Assembly (NCBI RefSeq): GCF_009707955.1
Contig: NZ_WMDQ01000006.1
Span: 124,001-188,000, forward strand
Length of the DNA stretch: 64,000 nucleotides
Direction: 5' to 3'
DNA from: Flavobacterium sp. LC2016-13
GTDB lineage: Bacteria; Bacteroidota; Bacteroidia; Flavobacteriales; Flavobacteriaceae
Under the pieces are notes generated by a model that worked only from the letters and a program-made list of their open reading frames with translations, was not told where the DNA came from and made no database searches. Each line of letters starts with the position of its first letter. The stretch's first letter is position 1. The translations under genes and the position numbers were made by a program. Positions 19,404 to 28,734 of the stretch are shown piece after piece.

Positions 19404-20138
19404 ATGGAAAAAGAACATCAAATATTTGGAATTAGAGCCATTATAGAAGCAATTCAGGCAGGAAAAGAGGTAGACAAAGTATTCATCCAAAAAGAAATTT
19501 CTGGAGAATTAATGAAAGATTTAATGAAAGTGATGAAACGCGCTAACATTAATTTCTCTTATGTTCCTGTAGAAAAACTAAATCGCTTAACACCAAATAA
19601 TCACCAGGGTGCAGTTGCAACAATATCTCCTATTGGGTTCATTGATTTAGAACATCTTGTTGAATCAACTATTGAATCTGGCGCGAAGCCATTATTTTTA
19701 ATATTAGACCAGATTTCTGATGCAAGAAATTTTGGTGCTATTATCAGAACTGCTGAATGTACCGGCGTAAACGGAATCATTGTTCAAAAAGCTGGCTCTG
19801 CTCCTGTTAATGGAGATACTGTAAAAACATCTGCCGGAGCGGTTTTTAACGTACCAATTTGTAAAGTTGAACATATTAAAGATGCTATTTTCTATTTGCA
19901 AGGATCAGGTATTAAAACTGTAGCCGCTACAGAAAAAACAGAATCAAATATTTATGATTTATCTCTAAACGAACCATTAGCAATTATTATGGGATCTGAA
20001 GACAGAGGTATTAATCCATCTGTTTTAAAAATTGTTGATGAAAAGGCTAAATTACCAATGTTTGGAACTATCGGATCGTTAAACGTTTCTGTTGCTTGTG
20101 GAGCTTTTCTTTATGAAACTGTTCGTCAAAGAAGTTAA
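19404..20138 (+). CDS. rlmB: 23S rRNA (guanosine-2'-O-)-methyltransferase, RlmB/SpoU type
   Basis: A 244-residue SPOUT methyltransferase that uses S-adenosylmethionine to 2'-O-methylate a 23S rRNA guanosine. The N-terminal substrate-binding domain (QIFGIRAIIEAIQAGKEVDK) is followed by the three knot motifs: DARNFGAIIRTAE (motif 1), IIMGSEDRGINPS (motif 2) and GSLNVSVACGAFLYE (motif 3). The ATG is immediately preceded by a -7-like element. It is the sole gene between the SusD terminator and the DUF2490 gene, 39 nt upstream of the latter. Confidence 0.92.
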   Translation: MEKEHQIFGIRAIIEAIQAGKEVDKVFIQKEISGELMKDLMKVMKRANINFSYVPVEKLNRLTPNNHQGAVATISPIGFIDLEHLVESTIESGAKPLFLILDQISDARNFGAIIRTAECTGVNGIIVQKAGSAPVNGDTVKTSAGAVFNVPICKVEHIKDAIFYLQGSGIKTVAATEKTESNIYDLSLNEPLAIIMGSEDRGINPSVLKIVDEKAKLPMFGTIGSLNVSVACGAFLYETVRQRS

Positions 20139-20177
20139 ATACTATTAAGAATTTCAGACAACAAAATAAATATTTAA

Positions 20178-20984
20178 TTGATGTCTTCTTCATTAACTCG
20201 AAATAGGTCATTTAAATTAAGCTATTGTGTCCTTGCGCTATTTTTTATTGCAGGAATCAATTATGCTCAGACTAAAACGTATGGCCAATTTTGGAATGAA
20301 ATTCAACTCAATACAACAATAAATAATAAATGGTCGACTGAACTGGATTTAGGGACTTCTTATAGCAGTACAGAATCAACTTCAAATATTTTTCAAAATA
20401 ACATACAAAAATCATTCAGAGGATGGGGACATTATTATTTGTCTCCTCGCTGGAAACTCTCCACTTTTTTGGCATATTACAACAATAAAGATGTTCCTGA
20501 AATAGGTCAATATAAATCTCCTGAATGGAGATTTGCTTTACAAGGCATCTATTATTTTCACAAAACGGGATATACTTTAAGTACTCGAATGAGAATAGAA
20601 CTCAGGCACATGAAAAATGGAGATGATGATTTTGAAAATGTTTTTAGATATCGCCAGCAAATTAAGTACTTACAACCAATAAATAGCAAAGTTCTTAGGG
20701 AAGGCGTTATTTACGCTGTTGCTTCAGACGAAGTGTATATTAAATCCGGAACAAAAGTAACAGGTCAAAGTTTTTTTGATCGCAATAAATTTAACATCGG
20801 AGGAGGTTATTTATTTACAGATGATATTCAGATAGAGTTAACTTATGCTAATGAATATCTTCCAAGAAACGGTGGAAATCAAATTACAAATGCCGCCGCC
20901 CTTACGCTTACATTTAATAATCTTTTTAAAAACCTTAATAAGAAATCATTAGATAAAAACAAGACTACTACAAATGAAGATTAA
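20178..20984 (+). CDS. DUF2490-family secreted/outer-membrane protein
   Basis: A 268-residue protein with a signal peptide (LALFFIAGINYAQ) and an amphipathic beta-rich body. It shows the DUF2490 pattern: FWNEIQLNTTINNKWSTELDLG at the front, then LSPRWKLSTFLAYY, RMRIELRH and FRYRQQIKYL. It probably forms a small outer-membrane barrel of unknown function. The C-terminus has a charged Lys/Asn/Thr tail. Its stop codon overlaps that of the convergent gene by 4 nt in a TTAA tetranucleotide. Confidence 0.75.
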   Translation: MMSSSLTRNRSFKLSYCVLALFFIAGINYAQTKTYGQFWNEIQLNTTINNKWSTELDLGTSYSSTESTSNIFQNNIQKSFRGWGHYYLSPRWKLSTFLAYYNNKDVPEIGQYKSPEWRFALQGIYYFHKTGYTLSTRMRIELRHMKNGDDDFENVFRYRQQIKYLQPINSKVLREGVIYAVASDEVYIKSGTKVTGQSFFDRNKFNIGGGYLFTDDIQIELTYANEYLPRNGGNQITNAAALTLTFNNLFKNLNKKSLDKNKTTTNED

Positions 20985-21490
20985 TCTTTCTTCTCCTCTT
21001 TCAAAAAACAATTCAATTGTTGTATTATGGCGTTTTTATGCAATTTGAAATTATAATCGCGAACAAACTCAGTTCCTTTCATATTAATTTTAGCTGTTAC
21101 AGCTTCAAACTTAGAGAAAGCTTCAACATCTTTATCATTCATTAGATACAAAACCTGCATAACCGAATCGTTATGTCTGTATTGTGTATCATAATGGGAT
21201 AATTCGTATTCTTTTTGATCTGCCAAAAGAATAATTAAATCGTCTTTGATTTTCTTTCCTTCAGCTTTCGACGGAAATGGTAAAGGTTGCAATGCAATAA
21301 AAAAATGTTCTTTATCTGTTTGAATATTAATTTTTAAAGATTTTGATTTTGAAATATAGAAATCCGCAGGATCAAAATAAAATACGAGAGTTCCATCTGG
21401 TAATATTCTATTTTTCGCCTCGCATTGTGCAATCGATTTTGCACTCATTATAATGAATAGAAACACAATTGCTAAATTTATATTTCTCAT
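20981..21490 (-). CDS. Secreted hypothetical protein
   Basis: A 169-residue protein I do not recognise. It has a signal peptide (LAIVFLFIIMSAKSIAQ) followed by a single cysteine and a mixed alpha/beta body. Hydrophobic strands such as TLVFYFDPADFYISKS and HFFIALQPLPFP and a charged C-terminus (NCFLKEEKKD) are visible. No catalytic motif stands out. It is convergent with the DUF2490 gene (4-nt tail overlap), with no terminator between them, and lies 69 nt after the rhomboid gene on the same strand. Confidence 0.7.
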   Translation of the reverse strand: MRNINLAIVFLFIIMSAKSIAQCEAKNRILPDGTLVFYFDPADFYISKSKSLKINIQTDKEHFFIALQPLPFPSKAEGKKIKDDLIILLADQKEYELSHYDTQYRHNDSVMQVLYLMNDKDVEAFSKFEAVTAKINMKGTEFVRDYNFKLHKNAIIQQLNCFLKEEKKD

Positions 21491-21559
21491 AATCTGGTAA
21501 ATTAAATTAAGAACAACCTATACAAAAATAGTCATTTAATTTAAACCAAACATCCAGAT

Positions 21560-22324
21560 CTACAACTTGTCATTTGATTCTGATTTAGTTACGGTATAAT
21601 TTACCCAAACATTAGAATTAAAATAAGTATCAACAGAGTCAGATTCTTCTTCAGGTTTTTCGGTATTTACAAAATTGCCATTTTCATCAAAATGCCTCAT
21701 AAAAATATCGTCTTCAGGGTTGAAATCCGGTTTTTGCCAATCATACACTATCGGTTTAGTATATTCAGGGGTTTTATAAAATAAGGTCAGCATAAATCCG
21801 GCAATAAAACCACCCAAATGACCTTCCCAGGAAATTGTTGCATCAACATCCGGAAAAACATACCAAATCATTCCTCCATAAAGCAATATTACAGATAATG
21901 ATAATGCAACCAACCTATAATAACCTGTTTGAATTCCTTTAAAAAATATAAAACTTACCAAAACGTAGATTAATCCACTTGCTCCAATATGATAATTTTC
22001 GCGTCCGATAACCCAAGTAATTAAACCCGAAAATAAAATTCCGTAAGCAATAACACCAAAACTTTGTTTAGGATAAAAAAACTGCAATGCAGCCAACAAT
22101 ACTAAAAGCGGAATAGAATTATTATATAAATGATCTAAGTTTTCGTGAATAAAAGGGCCGAACACAACACCTTGCAAACCTGAAAAATCACGAGGATAAA
22201 TTCCGTTTTGATAAAAATCGAAGTCAAACCTAATTTGAACCCAATACACTATCCACAAAAAAAGAACAAAAAATACTGGAAGCCCAATTACGGAAGTTGA
22301 AAATTTAAAGTGGTTGTCGTTCAT
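21560..22324 (-). CDS. Rhomboid-family intramembrane serine protease
   Basis: A membrane protein of about 254 residues with six or so transmembrane helices. The start at 22324 (MNDNHFKFSTSVIGLP) gives the usual topology; the frame is open 15 codons further. Rhomboid hallmarks: HENLDHLYNNS in the second helix region, the catalytic serine in HIGASGLIYVL (GxSG), and the catalytic histidine in WEGHLGGFIAGF. After the last helix comes an unusual cytosolic tail of about 60 residues rich in Asp/Glu/Asn (NPEDDIFMRHFDENGNF). Substrates are unknown. Confidence 0.9.
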   Translation of the reverse strand: MNDNHFKFSTSVIGLPVFFVLFLWIVYWVQIRFDFDFYQNGIYPRDFSGLQGVVFGPFIHENLDHLYNNSIPLLVLLAALQFFYPKQSFGVIAYGILFSGLITWVIGRENYHIGASGLIYVLVSFIFFKGIQTGYYRLVALSLSVILLYGGMIWYVFPDVDATISWEGHLGGFIAGFMLTLFYKTPEYTKPIVYDWQKPDFNPEDDIFMRHFDENGNFVNTEKPEEESDSVDTYFNSNVWVNYTVTKSESNDKL

Positions 22325-22469
22325 GTTTTTGATAATCAGTTCAAAGATCAACATCAAAAAACTAACCAATTACAATTTACTGATAATTTGTCAGCCGGAT
22401 AAATAGATCTTTGAGCGTAATTAACTTTTAAAAATTTATAATTAAAATTGAAAATAGTAATTTTACAAA

Positions 22470-23747
22470 ATGGAAGCACCTTTAGCAGAGCGTATTCGCC
22501 CACAGAAATTAGAAGATTATATTAGTCAAAACCATTTGGTTGGACCAAATGGTTCATTGACGCAACAAATTTCAAAAGGAATTATTCCGTCACTTATATT
22601 TTGGGGACCGCCCGGAACTGGAAAAACGACTTTGGCTCAAATTATTGCCCAGGAATCTAAACGTCCGTTTTATATTTTGAGTGCTATAAATTCAGGTGTA
22701 AAAGATATTCGTGATGTTATTGAAAAAGCGAAACAAAGCGGTGGATTATTCACTACTAAAAATCCTATTTTATTTATTGATGAGATTCACAGATTTAGTA
22801 AATCTCAGCAAGATTCTCTTTTGGCGGCAGTCGAAAAAGGGTGGATAACACTTATTGGTGCAACAACAGAAAACCCAAGTTTTGAAGTTATTCCCGCATT
22901 ATTATCGCGTTGTCAAGTCTACATACTAAATGCTTTTACTAAAGATGATTTAGAAGCTTTATTGCACAGAGCAATGAAAACAGATTCTGAATTAGCAGCA
23001 AAAAATATTGTCCTAAAAGAAACAGAAGCTCTTTTACGTCTTTCTGGCGGAGATGGCCGAAAATTATTAAATATATTCGAACTTGTTGTTAATGCTTCCG
23101 CAAGCGATGACGTTGTAATAACCAACGATCGTGTTTTTGAATTGGTGCAGCAAAATACTGTTTTATATGACAAAACAGGAGAACAGCATTATGACATTGT
23201 TTCTGCTTTTATAAAATCGATTCGTGGCAGTGATCCTAATGGAGCTGTTTATTGGCTGGCAAGAATGATTGAAGGTGGTGAAGATGTAAAATTTATTGCC
23301 CGCAGAATGCTTATTCTATCTAGTGAAGATATTGGAAATGCAAACCCAACGGCATTTATTATGGCAAACAATACTTTTCAGGCTGTTTCTACGATTGGTT
23401 ATCCGGAAAGCCGAATCATATTAAGCCAATGTGCTATTTATTTGGCAACTTCTCCTAAAAGTAATGCTTCATATATGGCGATTGGAAATGCGCAGCAATT
23501 GGTAAAACAAACCGGAGATTTACCTGTTCCGATTCACTTGCGAAATGCACCCACAAAACTTATGAAAGAATTAGGTTATGGTGAAGATTATAAATATTCG
23601 CACGATTATGCCAATAATTTTGCCGAACAGGAATTTTTGCCGGATGCTATAAAAGAAACGGTTCTTTATAATCCAGGAAGCAATTCCAGAGAGAATAGCA
23701 ACCGCGAATTTTTAAAGAACCGTTGGAAAGACAAATACGGTTACTAG
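22470..23747 (+). CDS. rarA: Replication-associated recombination protein A (AAA+ ATPase)
   Basis: A 425-residue MgsA/RarA/WRNIP1-type ATPase that acts at stalled replication forks. Walker A is GPPGTGKT (46-53), Walker [10 protein letters not shown] with Asp104/Glu105, sensor 1 TTENPSFEV. The C-terminal tetramerisation part has [22 protein letters not shown] and [11 protein letters not shown]-terminus [18 protein letters not shown] is typical, and there is no ubiquitin-binding extension. The stop codon TAG (23745-23747) lies inside the loop of a terminator hairpin. Confidence 0.95.
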   Translation: MEAPLAERIRPQKLEDYISQNHLVGPNGSLTQQISKGIIPSLIFWGPPGTGKTTLAQIIAQESKRPFYILSAINSGVKDIRDVIEKAKQSGGLFTTKNPILFIDEIHRFSKSQQDSLLAAVEKGWITLIGATTENPSFEVIPALLSRCQVYILNAFTKDDLEALLHRAMKTDSELAAKNIVLKETEALLRLSGGDGRKLLNIFELVVNASASDDVVITNDRVFELVQQNTVLYDKTGEQHYDIVSAFIKSIRGSDPNGAVYWLARMIEGGEDVKFIARRMLILSSEDIGNANPTAFIMANNTFQAVSTIGYPESRIILSQCAIYLATSPKSNASYMAIGNAQQLVKQTGDLPVPIHLRNAPTKLMKELGYGEDYKYSHDYANNFAEQEFLPDAIKETVLYNPGSNSRENSNREFLKNRWKDKYGY

Positions 23748-23758
23748 AACCGTATTTT
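23733..23758. terminator. Hairpin terminator spanning the rarA stop codon
   Basis: A 10-bp perfect stem (AAATACGGTT / AACCGTATTT) with the 5-nt loop ACTAG, which contains the rarA stop codon. It is T-rich on the plus side (TTTTATATTT) and lies between the convergent rarA and the 247-residue secreted protein. Confidence 0.65.
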
Positions 23759-23762
23759 ATAT

Positions 23763-24506
23763 TTAGAATTTAACTGATACCTTTTCAGAAACTAGTTTGT
23801 CGTTTTGATAATACTCAAAAAACCATTGATTGTCTTTTGCGTTTAATGAACCCTGAACTCCATCTTTTATTGCGATGAAAGAATCTGGTCGAGATGTTTT
23901 AAGCAACTTCATTACAACTTTTGGCGTTTTATCAATTAATTGATATCCGTTTTCTGTTGGTTGTGCGTAAAGCAAATTTGGATCTGAAATATCTGCAACA
24001 GGAGGAGTTGTAGCCACCGCAACTGTTTGTACAGCAACAGATGCAGCTGATGGTGAAATTTTAGACGTTGTAGCCACAACTTTACCATTATATTTATAAT
24101 GCAATTTATTTATAGATACAAAAGCCAAATCAAGACTTTCTTTGTATGCTACTTCATAATCTTTTTCTTTGCTTTTTCCAATTTCTGAAGTATAAACCAC
24201 TTTTCCAAAGCAATCTTTAAACTCAACAAAAAGTTTCGTAACTAAAAAACCACTTTCTTTTTTTACATCAACATATAAAAGCTGACAACGATCACTGTAT
24301 TCAGCAGGAATTTCTTCATTTGTGTAAAAAGCAGTAAAACCAGCTTTAATCAAATTAGATTTTGTCATTGTCGCTAATCTATATTGATTTTCTGTTTTAA
24401 GAAATTCATACTTTAATGGAATTATAACAGCTTTAAAATCATTAACAGATTGCGAAAATCCGATCACTGAAATTAAAAGTGTAACTAACAAAAATTTAAT
24501 TTTCAT
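23763..24506 (-). CDS. Secreted hypothetical protein
   Basis: A 247-residue protein I cannot name. The signal peptide (FLLVTLLISVIGFSQ) is followed by a domain beginning NDFKAVIIPLKYEFLKTENQ, then FVEFKDCFGKVVYTSEIGKSKEKDYE, a repetitive Ala/Val/Thr linker (residues about 150-172) and a C-terminal beta-rich part with NQWFFEYYQNDKLVSEKVSVKF. The look is of a periplasmic or surface-anchored protein. It starts 2 nt after the yjjG stop, so it belongs to the GNAT-radC-yjjG run and is probably translationally coupled. Confidence 0.7.
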   Translation of the reverse strand: MKIKFLLVTLLISVIGFSQSVNDFKAVIIPLKYEFLKTENQYRLATMTKSNLIKAGFTAFYTNEEIPAEYSDRCQLLYVDVKKESGFLVTKLFVEFKDCFGKVVYTSEIGKSKEKDYEVAYKESLDLAFVSINKLHYKYNGKVVATTSKISPSAASVAVQTVAVATTPPVADISDPNLLYAQPTENGYQLIDKTPKVVMKLLKTSRPDSFIAIKDGVQGSLNAKDNQWFFEYYQNDKLVSEKVSVKF

Positions 24507-24508
24507 AA

Positions 24509-25195
24509 TTATAAATATTTTTTAAGTTCTAATAAATGGTTTATTTGTTTAATATTTTGGGGAGCTTCTATTTTTTTATCGTTAAAAAATATAGCATCCA
24601 AACCTGCATTTAATGCGCCATTAACATCAGCATCAAGACAGTCTCCAATCATAATGCAGTTTTCTTTTGAAGCTTTAGACAAATTAACAGCATAATCAAA
24701 GATAATACTATTTGGCTTTTTTACGCCTGCTAATTCTGAATTTGTAATAGTGCTGAAATAACTTCCCAAACCAGCATTATTTATCTTTTTATCCTGAACA
24801 TTGGCAAAACCATTCGTGATAATATGCAATTTATATTTTGGTTTTAAATATTCTAAAACCTCGATTGCCCCATCAAAAAGGTAATTATTATCAGTTAAAA
24901 ATTCAATATAATCATTTGCGATTTCATTAATGTTTTCATCTGAAATTTCGAAATTCAATGCATCAAAAGAAAATTTTAATCTGTTATAACGCAATTCCAA
25001 ATGTGTAATTTCATCGTTTTGATATAATTTCCAACAAGCCTGATTTATTGGCGCGTATTTTATAATAAAATCCTCTGTTTTAATTTCGGGAAACTTACTT
25101 TTAAAAATGCGATCAAAAGCCATTTCAGAATTTTTATCAAAATCCCAAAGCGTATGATCCAAGTCGAAAAAAATGTCGGTAATATTAGTTTTCAT
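24509..25195 (-). CDS. YjjG-type noncanonical pyrimidine nucleotidase (HAD family)
   Basis: A 228-residue HAD hydrolase. Motif I is FFDLDHTLWDF with nucleophile Asp11 and Asp13; motif II ITNG; motif III lysine in GVKKPNS; motif IV MIGDCLDADVNGALNAG. The helical cap between motifs I and II and the DHTLWDFDKNS sequence match YjjG, a house-cleaning 5'-nucleotidase that removes modified pyrimidine nucleotides. It lies 3 nt after radC and 2 nt before the next gene. Confidence 0.88.
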   Translation of the reverse strand: MKTNITDIFFDLDHTLWDFDKNSEMAFDRIFKSKFPEIKTEDFIIKYAPINQACWKLYQNDEITHLELRYNRLKFSFDALNFEISDENINEIANDYIEFLTDNNYLFDGAIEVLEYLKPKYKLHIITNGFANVQDKKINNAGLGSYFSTITNSELAGVKKPNSIIFDYAVNLSKASKENCIMIGDCLDADVNGALNAGLDAIFFNDKKIEAPQNIKQINHLLELKKYL

Positions 25196-25198
25196 AAA

Positions 25199-25891
25199 TT
25201 AAAAAATTCCTTCATCTACAAAACTATAATAATTTGTTTCAGTAATAATCAAATGATCTAAAATTTTAACATCTAGACTTTCACCTGCCAATTTCAGTTT
25301 CTTCGTGATTTGCTTATCGGCTTCACTTGGAATCAATGAGCCAGAAGGATGATTATGACACAAAATCAAGCTTGTAGCATTAGTTTCAAATGCTAATTTA
25401 AAAACCAAACGCGGATCAACAATAGTTCCGGTCATTCCTCCTTTACTTAATTGTGATTTAGAAATTACTTTATTAGAATTATTAAGAAAAAGCACCCAAA
25501 ATTCTTCGTGAGCCAACTCACCGATGATTGGCTGCATAATATCAAACACTAATTTACTGGATGTAATTTTCTTTATAAACTCAGTTGTATCTTTAGATTT
25601 TCGACGTTTTCCTAATTCTAAAGCAGCAACAATTGTAATTGCTTTAGCCTCTCCTATTCCTTTAAAATTCATTAATTGAGAGATTGACATTTTACCTAAA
25701 GAATTTAGGTTATCTAAGCTGGCTAAAATTCTTTTACTTAAATCAACTGCCGATTCGTTACGACTTCCCGATCCTATCAAAATGGCAATTAATTCGGCAT
25801 CGCTTAAAGCATCAATACCTTTTAGCATTAATTTTTCTCGCGGACGATCGTCTTTTGACCAATCTGAAATTGGAAAATACCCTTCTTTCAT
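25199..25891 (-). CDS. radC: RadC-family JAB-domain protein
   Basis: A 230-residue RadC. The N-terminal UPF0758 part (PREKLMLKGIDALSDAELIAI) and a helix-hairpin-helix region (LMNFKGIGEAKAITIVAALELG) precede the MPN/JAB domain, where the metal ligands are His179, His181 and Asp192 in HNHPSG-x7-D. Despite the name, the DNA-repair role of RadC is doubtful. It is 12 nt after the GNAT gene and 3 nt before yjjG. Confidence 0.92.
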   Translation of the reverse strand: MKEGYFPISDWSKDDRPREKLMLKGIDALSDAELIAILIGSGSRNESAVDLSKRILASLDNLNSLGKMSISQLMNFKGIGEAKAITIVAALELGKRRKSKDTTEFIKKITSSKLVFDIMQPIIGELAHEEFWVLFLNNSNKVISKSQLSKGGMTGTIVDPRLVFKLAFETNATSLILCHNHPSGSLIPSEADKQITKKLKLAGESLDVKILDHLIITETNYYSFVDEGIF

Positions 25892-25903
25892 ATCAAGCAG
25901 GAA

Positions 25904-26362
25904 TTATATAGATTTACTCATACAAACACTATTTGTCAAACCTACATAAGGTTCATAGTTTTCAACGATTTCAAAGCCTACTTTTTGGTATAAGTTTATT
26001 GCTTCAATTTGTTTGTATAAGGTTTCTAATATGAAAGTTTCAAAACCTTGGTTTTTGGCTTGATTTTCCAGTTCTTTAATGATTAACTGAGCCAAGCCTA
26101 AACCTCTTGCTTCGGGCGAAACAAACATTCTTTTTAGTTCTGCAGTAGTATCATTATATTTTTTGAAACAACCGCAACCAACAGGTTTTCTATTCAAATA
26201 AATAATAATTACGTTCGCGTTAAACTCAATTAAATTATTTCCCCAATAATCTGTTTTCAATTCCGGGTATCTCTCCCATAAAAAGGTATCGAAAGTTTCA
26301 ATTAAAAATACAAAATCAGAGTTTTCACTTGTTGTTTTTACAACTTCTATAGATGGTTTCAT
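25904..26362 (-). CDS. GNAT-family N-acetyltransferase
   Basis: A protein of about 152 residues that would transfer an acetyl group from acetyl-CoA to an unknown amine. The start is set at 26362 (MKPSIEVVKTTSEN) to fit domain length; the 23 codons upstream are hydrophobic and unlike the family. The acetyl-CoA motif A is ELKRMFVSPEARGLGLAQLI (R/Q-x-x-G-x-G/A pattern), followed by LETLYKQIEAINLYQKVGFE. It leads the run GNAT-radC-yjjG-hypothetical. Confidence 0.85.
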   Translation of the reverse strand: MKPSIEVVKTTSENSDFVFLIETFDTFLWERYPELKTDYWGNNLIEFNANVIIIYLNRKPVGCGCFKKYNDTTAELKRMFVSPEARGLGLAQLIIKELENQAKNQGFETFILETLYKQIEAINLYQKVGFEIVENYEPYVGLTNSVCMSKSI

Positions 26363-26425
26363 TTTATAAAATCTTAAATGGCTAATATATAAAAAATAAG
26401 AAAAATCATTCAATAAAAAACAATA

Positions 26426-26475
26426 AAACAAAAAAGGAGAAATCGTGGCTTTGTATTGCTTAGATTTCTCCTTTC
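26426..26475 (-). terminator. Terminator after mpl
   Basis: A 12-bp stem (AAAGGAGAAATC / GATTTCTCCTTT, 26433-26444 and 26463-26474) with an 18-nt loop is followed on the minus strand by a T-rich run. It lies about 20 nt past the mpl stop. Its GGAGAAATC core resembles the palindromic repeat at 43636-43735. Confidence 0.75.
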
Positions 26476-26494
26476 AATTTTATATTGTGATCAT

Positions 26495-27850
26495 TTACTC
26501 AATCAAACCTTTAACTTCATCAAAGTTTAATCCTCCGTAATTTCCTGAACTCATCAACAATAAAGCTGAATTTTCAAGATTTAAATTGAATAAATACTCT
26601 TTAAATTCTGTTGGATTTGTGTAAATAATTAAATCTTTTCTATTGAAAGAATTCGCAATCTGATCATAAGTAACTTCTTCCAATTGTTTAATTTTTACAG
26701 CATCTGGAGAATAGAATACTACTGCAACATCAGCATATTCAAGTGCGCCTTCGTATTCTTTTAAGAATTCTGCGTTAAGACTACTGTAAGTATGCAATTC
26801 TAAACACGCTACCAAAGTTCTGTTCGGATATTGTTCTTTTACCGCTTTTGTTGTCGCTGCCACTTTACTTGGTGAATGCGCAAAATCTTTATAAGCTACT
26901 TTTCCTTTTCCTTCAGCAATTTTTTCCAGTCTTTTTGAAGCTCCTTTAAAACTTGCAATCGCTTCGTAAAAATCAGCTTCATCAACACCCATGTTTTGGC
27001 AAATCCATTTTGCTCCGGCAAGATTATTTAAATTATGTGCTCCAAAAACTTCAATTGGCATATCTCCTTCAGGCGTTTTCAATAATGTTACACCATTGCT
27101 AACTACATATTCCGGAGTATGATAAGCTAATTTACGAATTGGGTTTGTAGCTGCTTCTGCAACACGTTTTACTTCAGGATCATTTTCGTTGTACACTAAA
27201 ATTCCGCCATTTGTAATTTTACCAATAAAAATTTCGAATTGCTCTACATAGTTTTCATAAGTTGGAAACACGTTGATGTGATCCCACGCAATTCCTGAAA
27301 TCAAAGCAATATTAGGTTGATATAAATGAAATTTCGGGCGTCTGTCTATCGGAGAAGATAAATATTCATCTCCTTCCAGAACCACAAAATCATTTTCCTC
27401 TGTAAGATGCACCATCGTATCAAAACCTTCAAGCTGTGCTCCTACCATATAATCAACATTGATATTATGGTAATGCATAACATGCAAAATCATCGAAGTA
27501 ATTGTGGTTTTTCCGTGAGAACCTCCAATAACAACTCTGGTTTTATTTTTAGATTGCTCGTATAAAAATTCAGGATAAGAGTAGATTTTCAAACCTAATT
27601 CCTGTGCTTTAAGCAATTCAGGATTATCAGCTTTGGCATGCATTCCTAAAATTACAGCTTCAATATCTGAAGTGATTTTTTCAGGAAACCAACCCATTTC
27701 AGCAGGCAGAATTCCTTTCTTTTCTAATCTTGATTTTGAAGGTTCAAAAATAGCATCATCACTTCCTGTAACCTGATATCCTTTGTTATGCAATGCTAAT
27801 GCTAAGTTGTGCATGGCACTTCCGCCAATGGCGATGAAATGTGTTTTCAT
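26495..27850 (-). CDS. mpl: UDP-N-acetylmuramate--L-alanyl-gamma-D-glutamyl-meso-diaminopimelate ligase
   Basis: A 451-residue Mur-ligase-family enzyme that joins recycled murein tripeptide to UDP-MurNAc. The N-terminal Rossmann part is MKTHFIAIGGSAMHNLALAL. The ATP-binding loop is GGSHGKTT (109-116), and HNLNNLAGA and DFAHSPSKVAATTKAV are Mur-ligase signatures. GSAMHNLAL, rather than GIGMSGIA, separates it from MurC. It implies peptidoglycan recycling with meso-diaminopimelate. It stands alone between two other minus-strand units and ends at the 26433-26474 terminator. Confidence 0.9.
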   Translation of the reverse strand: MKTHFIAIGGSAMHNLALALHNKGYQVTGSDDAIFEPSKSRLEKKGILPAEMGWFPEKITSDIEAVILGMHAKADNPELLKAQELGLKIYSYPEFLYEQSKNKTRVVIGGSHGKTTITSMILHVMHYHNINVDYMVGAQLEGFDTMVHLTEENDFVVLEGDEYLSSPIDRRPKFHLYQPNIALISGIAWDHINVFPTYENYVEQFEIFIGKITNGGILVYNENDPEVKRVAEAATNPIRKLAYHTPEYVVSNGVTLLKTPEGDMPIEVFGAHNLNNLAGAKWICQNMGVDEADFYEAIASFKGASKRLEKIAEGKGKVAYKDFAHSPSKVAATTKAVKEQYPNRTLVACLELHTYSSLNAEFLKEYEGALEYADVAVVFYSPDAVKIKQLEEVTYDQIANSFNRKDLIIYTNPTEFKEYLFNLNLENSALLLMSSGNYGGLNFDEVKGLIE

Positions 27851-27917
27851 TTAAAATTCCAATTTTTATGTTCTAAATTCCAAATATTACTTGAAATTCG
27901 TCTATGATATTTGACCT

Positions 27918-28604
27918 TTACGCTTCAAATTTTCTTTTCAATTCCTGCGCTTTCTTCGGGTCTTTTAATTTGTTCAAATATAAATTATATAATTTTTGAA
28001 ATGTGACTTTTGATTTACCAATTTCATTTGCTTTTATATAATTTTTTTCTGCAGCTGGATATCTTTCAAAGTATTCATCTATTCGTCCTTTTGACATATA
28101 ACCATCAACTGGAGATAAAACAGCCAATTCATTTGAATATGAAATTGCTTTCGATTCGCTGCCGCCTAAAAGCCCCGGCAAATGTAAATACAGCTCTATT
28201 AACGCCCATCTTGCCGGAATATGTTTTGGATTTAATTCTATCGCTTTCTCAAAAGCTTCTTTCATGTCATCGACCATTCCAAAAGCTTTTATTTTATTCA
28301 CTTCAACAGCTCGCATTGCCAAACAACCGCCATATTTATAAAAATAATCTGCTTCTGTAGGTTTTAGCTCTTTCAGTTTCTTGTAATATTGTGCTCCTTT
28401 TACCCACGATTTTTGATACGCTGCAATTTCTCCTAAATAGGTAAGAGTTTTAATGTCTGATGGTTTGGTTTTTAAAACTCCTTCAAGAATAACTTGAGCT
28501 TCATTATATTTTTTTGCCTGAAATAATTTCTCTCCCTTCTCAAAATTAGTTTGTGACCAAACTAAAATTGGAGCAACTAAAAAAAGAAGGAGTAGTTTTT
28601 TCAT
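27918..28604 (-). CDS. Secreted TPR-repeat protein
   Basis: A 228-residue protein with a signal peptide (LLLLFLVAPILVWSQ) and at least three TPR-like helix pairs: NFEKGEKLFQAKKYNEAQVI, the SDIKTLTYLGEIAAYQKSWV pair, and AFEKAIELNPKHIPARWAL. It is probably a periplasmic protein-interaction scaffold; the partner is unknown. It is 67 nt upstream of mpl. A TATTTTTG element (28609-28616) abuts the start codon, suggesting a very short leader. Confidence 0.8.
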   Translation of the reverse strand: MKKLLLLFLVAPILVWSQTNFEKGEKLFQAKKYNEAQVILEGVLKTKPSDIKTLTYLGEIAAYQKSWVKGAQYYKKLKELKPTEADYFYKYGGCLAMRAVEVNKIKAFGMVDDMKEAFEKAIELNPKHIPARWALIELYLHLPGLLGGSESKAISYSNELAVLSPVDGYMSKGRIDEYFERYPAAEKNYIKANEIGKSKVTFQKLYNLYLNKLKDPKKAQELKRKFEA

Positions 28605-28734
28605 ATTTCAAAAATAAGGAAATATAGCATCCGTGATTTGCTTTTAGAGATAAATTACTAATTTGTACGAAATTTATTTTCTAAGCTTGCCAACGTTTAT
28701 CTAAAAACCGCTCTCTATATACTAAAACCAACTT

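Noticed and set aside
28010..28360. 116-codon plus-strand frame
   Set aside because: Antisense to the TPR protein, no start signal, no family resemblance.
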